Origin: Streptomyces longisporoflavus
GTDB lineage: Bacteria > Actinomycetota > Actinomycetes > Streptomycetales > Streptomycetaceae
Assembly: GCF_014649775.1 (NCBI RefSeq)
Contig: NZ_BMTR01000008.1
Coordinates: 1-64,000 of the forward strand
DNA length: 64,000 bases
Direction of reading: 5' to 3'
The translations under genes and the position numbers were made by a program. Positions within the stretch are counted from its first letter, which is position 1. Every line of letters begins with the position of its first letter. This document shows, piece after piece, positions 61,656 through 64,000 of this stretch. The notes under the pieces were generated by a model. That model did not search any database and was not told the origin of the DNA. It saw only the letters and a program-made list of their open reading frames with translations.

Positions 61656-62813
61656 TCAGGCCACGGAGCCGATGCGCCCCGCGGGCGGGCGCGAGCCGTC
61701 GTGGTGGATCGGCGTGTGCGCGCCGGTCAGCGAGACCCCGCTGCCGCCCCGCCGGTTCGCGACGATCTCCGCGGCGATCGAAAGGGCCGTCTCCTCCGGG
61801 GTGCGCGCCCCCAGGTCGAGGCCGATGGGCGAGCGCAGGCGGCTCAACTCCAGCTCGCTCACGCCGACTTCGCGCAGCCGGGCGTTGCGGTCCTCGTGCG
61901 TGCGGCGCGATCCCATCGCGCCCACGTAGGAGACCGGGAGGCGCAGGGCCAGTTCGAGCAGGGGCACGTCGAACTTGGCGTCGTGCGTCAGGACGCACAG
62001 GACGGTGCGCCTGTCGACCTCCGTGCGCTCCAGGTACTCGTGCGGCCACTCGACGACGATCTCGTCGGCGTCGAGAAAGCGCGCCGCGGTGGCGAACACG
62101 GGCCGCGCGTCACACACGGTGACGCGGTAACCGAGGAACTTGCCGACCCTGACGAGCGCCGAAGCGAAGTCGATGGCGCCGAACACGATCATGCGGGGCG
62201 GCGGGACGCTGGACTCGACCAGAAGCGTGAGCGGCTGCCCGCAGCGCGAGCCGTCCTCCCCGATCACGACCGTGCCCGTGCGGCCCGCGTCCAGCATCGC
62301 GCGGGCCTCGCCCGCCGCCGTGCGGTCCAGTTCGGGGTGGCCGCCGAGCCCGCCCTCATGAGCGGCGTCGGCGTCCGGACGTACGAGAAGGGCCCGGCCC
62401 ACCAGCTCCGGGGGCCCGGCGGTGATCCGCGCGAGCGCCGCCGACTCGCCGGCGGCCGCCGCCGCGAGCGCGACGGCGAAGACCGGCCGTGCGCGGGAGT
62501 CCGCGCGGACCGGGGTGACGAGGATGTCGATGATTCCGCCGCAGGTCAGGCCCACGGCGAAGGCGTCCTCGTCGCTGTATCCGAAGCGTTCGAGCACGCT
62601 CTCGCCGTCTTCGAGCGCCTGCCGGCACAGCTCGTAGACGGCGCCTTCCACACACCCGCCGGAGACGGACCCGATCGCGGTGCCGTCCGAGTCGACGGCC
62701 AGGGCCGCGCCCGGCTGCCGGGGCGCGCTGCCGCCGACCGCCACCACGGTGGCGACGGCGAAGTCACGTCCCTGCTCGACCCACCGGTCCAACTCTTCGG
62801 CGATGTCCAGCAT
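61656..62813 (-). CDS. xdhC: XdhC-family molybdenum cofactor chaperone
   Basis: A 385-residue XdhC/CoxI protein that inserts the sulfurated molybdenum cofactor into xanthine dehydrogenase-type enzymes. The N-terminal XdhC domain has FAVATVVAVGGSAPRQPGAALAV, GSVSGGCVEGAVYE and GLTCGGIIDILV (conserved cysteines); the C-terminal Rossmann domain has MIVFGAIDFASALVRVGKFLGYRVTVCDAR and SYVGAMGSRRTHEDR. ATG at 62813. A purine permease gene is just upstream on the same strand; the dehydrogenase subunits themselves are not in the window. Confidence 0.9.
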   Translation of the reverse strand: MLDIAEELDRWVEQGRDFAVATVVAVGGSAPRQPGAALAVDSDGTAIGSVSGGCVEGAVYELCRQALEDGESVLERFGYSDEDAFAVGLTCGGIIDILVTPVRADSRARPVFAVALAAAAAGESAALARITAGPPELVGRALLVRPDADAAHEGGLGGHPELDRTAAGEARAMLDAGRTGTVVIGEDGSRCGQPLTLLVESSVPPPRMIVFGAIDFASALVRVGKFLGYRVTVCDARPVFATAARFLDADEIVVEWPHEYLERTEVDRRTVLCVLTHDAKFDVPLLELALRLPVSYVGAMGSRRTHEDRNARLREVGVSELELSRLRSPIGLDLGARTPEETALSIAAEIVANRRGGSGVSLTGAHTPIHHDGSRPPAGRIGSVA

Positions 62814-62851
62814 GTCCGTCTCCTAACGGGTGTGTGGTCAAAAGGAGGGGG

Positions 62852-64000
62852 CTACTTGACGCCCATCCAGTTCTCGATCGGATGGAGCGCGAAGAAGGCG
62901 AGGAACACGAGCGCGAGCACCCACATGAGCCAGCCGATCTCCCGGACCCTGCCCTGCGCGGCCTTGATCAGGACGTGGGCGATGACACCGGCCGCGATAC
63001 CCACCGTGATGGAGTACGTGAACGGCATCAGGACCGTGGTCAGGAACACCGGGATGCTGGTGGCCTGGTCGGACCAGTCGATGTGCCGGGCGTTGCTCAG
63101 CATCATCGCGCCGATGACGACGAGGGCCGCGGCGGCGACCTGGGTCGGGATGAGCTGGGCCAGCGGGGTGAAGAAGAGGCAGAGCGCGAAGGCGAGACCG
63201 GTGACGACGCTCGCGAAGCCGGTGCGCGCGCCGTCGCCGACGCCGGCGGTGGACTCGACGAAGACCGTCTGCCCTGAGGCACCGGCGACACCGCCGACGA
63301 CACCGCCGGCGCCGTCGATCGCCAGGGCCTTGTTCAGCCCCGGCATCTTGCCGTCCTTGTCGGCGAGGTTGGCCTGCTGGCCGATGCCGATGATGGTGCC
63401 CATGGCGTCGAAGAAGCCGGCCAGGACGAGGGTGAAGACGATGACACCCACGGTGATGCCGCCGATGTCGCCGATGCCGCTGAAGGACACCTCGCCGAAG
63501 AGGCCGAAGTCGGGCGACGAGACGATGGAGCCGTCGAGCTCGGGGGCGTTCAGACCCCAGTCCTGCTTGCTCATGCCCGCGACCTGGTTGACGATCGCGG
63601 CGAACACGGTGCCGCCGACGATGCCGATGAGGATCGCGCCGGGCACCTTGCGGACCTGGAGCACGAAGATCAGCAGTACGGTGACGGCGAAGCAGAGGAC
63701 GGGCCAGCCGATGAGCTTGTCGTCGATGCCCATCTGGATCGGCTTCGCGCCCATGTCGCCGTGCTTGGACGGCATGGAGGTGACGAAGCCCGCCTGGACC
63801 AGGCCGATCAGCGTGACGAACATGCCGATGCCCATGGTGATGGCGTGCTTCAGCGCCAGGGGGATCGCGTCCATGATCAGGGTCCGCAGTCCGGTGAGGA
63901 CAAGCAGGATGATGATGACGCCGTAGATGATGCACATCGCCATCGCGTTGCCCCAGGTCATCTCCGGGGCGACCTGGAAGGCCATGACGGCGGAGACACC
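62852..64000 (-). CDS. NCS2-family purine permease, truncated by the window edge
   Basis: The C-terminal 380 or so residues of a nucleobase:cation symporter-2 protein of the AzgA-like group, which imports hypoxanthine, guanine or adenine. About ten hydrophobic segments are visible, with VFVESTAGVGDGARTGFASVVTG and AQLIPTQVAAAALVVIGAMMLSNARHIDW as family marks. The frame stays open through base 64000, so the N-terminus lies outside. Its position before xdhC supports purine uptake and oxidation. Confidence 0.9.
   Translation of the reverse strand, partial: GVSAVMAFQVAPEMTWGNAMAMCIIYGVIIILLVLTGLRTLIMDAIPLALKHAITMGIGMFVTLIGLVQAGFVTSMPSKHGDMGAKPIQMGIDDKLIGWPVLCFAVTVLLIFVLQVRKVPGAILIGIVGGTVFAAIVNQVAGMSKQDWGLNAPELDGSIVSSPDFGLFGEVSFSGIGDIGGITVGVIVFTLVLAGFFDAMGTIIGIGQQANLADKDGKMPGLNKALAIDGAGGVVGGVAGASGQTVFVESTAGVGDGARTGFASVVTGLAFALCLFFTPLAQLIPTQVAAAALVVIGAMMLSNARHIDWSDQATSIPVFLTTVLMPFTYSITVGIAAGVIAHVLIKAAQGRVREIGWLMWVLALVFLAFFALHPIENWMGVK

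Overview
The window reads as chromosomal DNA from a Streptomyces-type actinomycete. GC content is very high, third positions are strongly GC-biased, GTG and TTG starts are common, and many operons use ATGA-type stop/start overlaps. Only one TTA (bldA-type) leucine codon was found in a convincing gene, by eye. No rRNA, tRNA, CRISPR array, transposase or integrase was seen.

Layout. (1) 1-6,860: glyoxylate assimilation, with hydroxypyruvate isomerase and tartronate semialdehyde reductase on + and glyoxylate carboligase on -. A clade-3 type catalase and a YdeI-like gene lie between them. The promoters of the isomerase and carboligase share a tandem palindromic operator. (2) 7,005-11,693: a pseudokinase-like protein, a zinc-ribbon/degenerate-nuclease-like protein, an acyl-CoA synthetase and an MFS exporter. 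(3) 11,842-31,506: a nonribosomal peptide cluster with a LysR regulator, type II thioesterase, two left-arm NRPS proteins plus a stand-alone adenylation enzyme, a PRMT/SznE-like methyltransferase, then (opposite strand) an adenylation domain interrupted by a methyltransferase, a VioC-type Fe/2-oxoglutarate hydroxylase, a P450 and an A-T-C NRPS. The guanidine-binding signature of the methyltransferase and the VioC-like hydroxylase point to a modified arginine in the product. (4) 31,555-43,158: ordinary genes: acyl-CoA synthetase, GAF-LuxR regulator, LysE exporter, AlkZ-like protein, CorA, an LCP protein with a MatB-like polysaccharide synthase, and a secreted beta-propeller phytase. (5) 43,160-52,235: an unusual operon-like locus behind a strong terminator and a gene-free, less GC-rich stretch. 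It has a PLP decarboxylase, a PaaK-like ligase, four divergent PixA/AidA-type small proteins, a CotH-type kinase and a probable beta-propeller. This is the best candidate for an undescribed system. (6) 52,267-59,564: a GntR-controlled trans-4-hydroxyproline catabolic operon (epimerase, DapA-type deaminase, three-part dehydrogenase) beside a divergent Xaa-Pro aminopeptidase. (7) 59,625-64,000: SRPBCC protein, P450 remnant, FAD monooxygenase, XdhC and an NCS2 purine permease cut by the window edge.

Working together: the glyoxylate genes at one end and XdhC plus the purine permease at the other both suit purine/ureide use. The NRPS genes form two divergent arms around 23,194-23,410. The PixA/CotH genes are closely spaced and co-oriented, and the TTA codon suggests development-linked expression.
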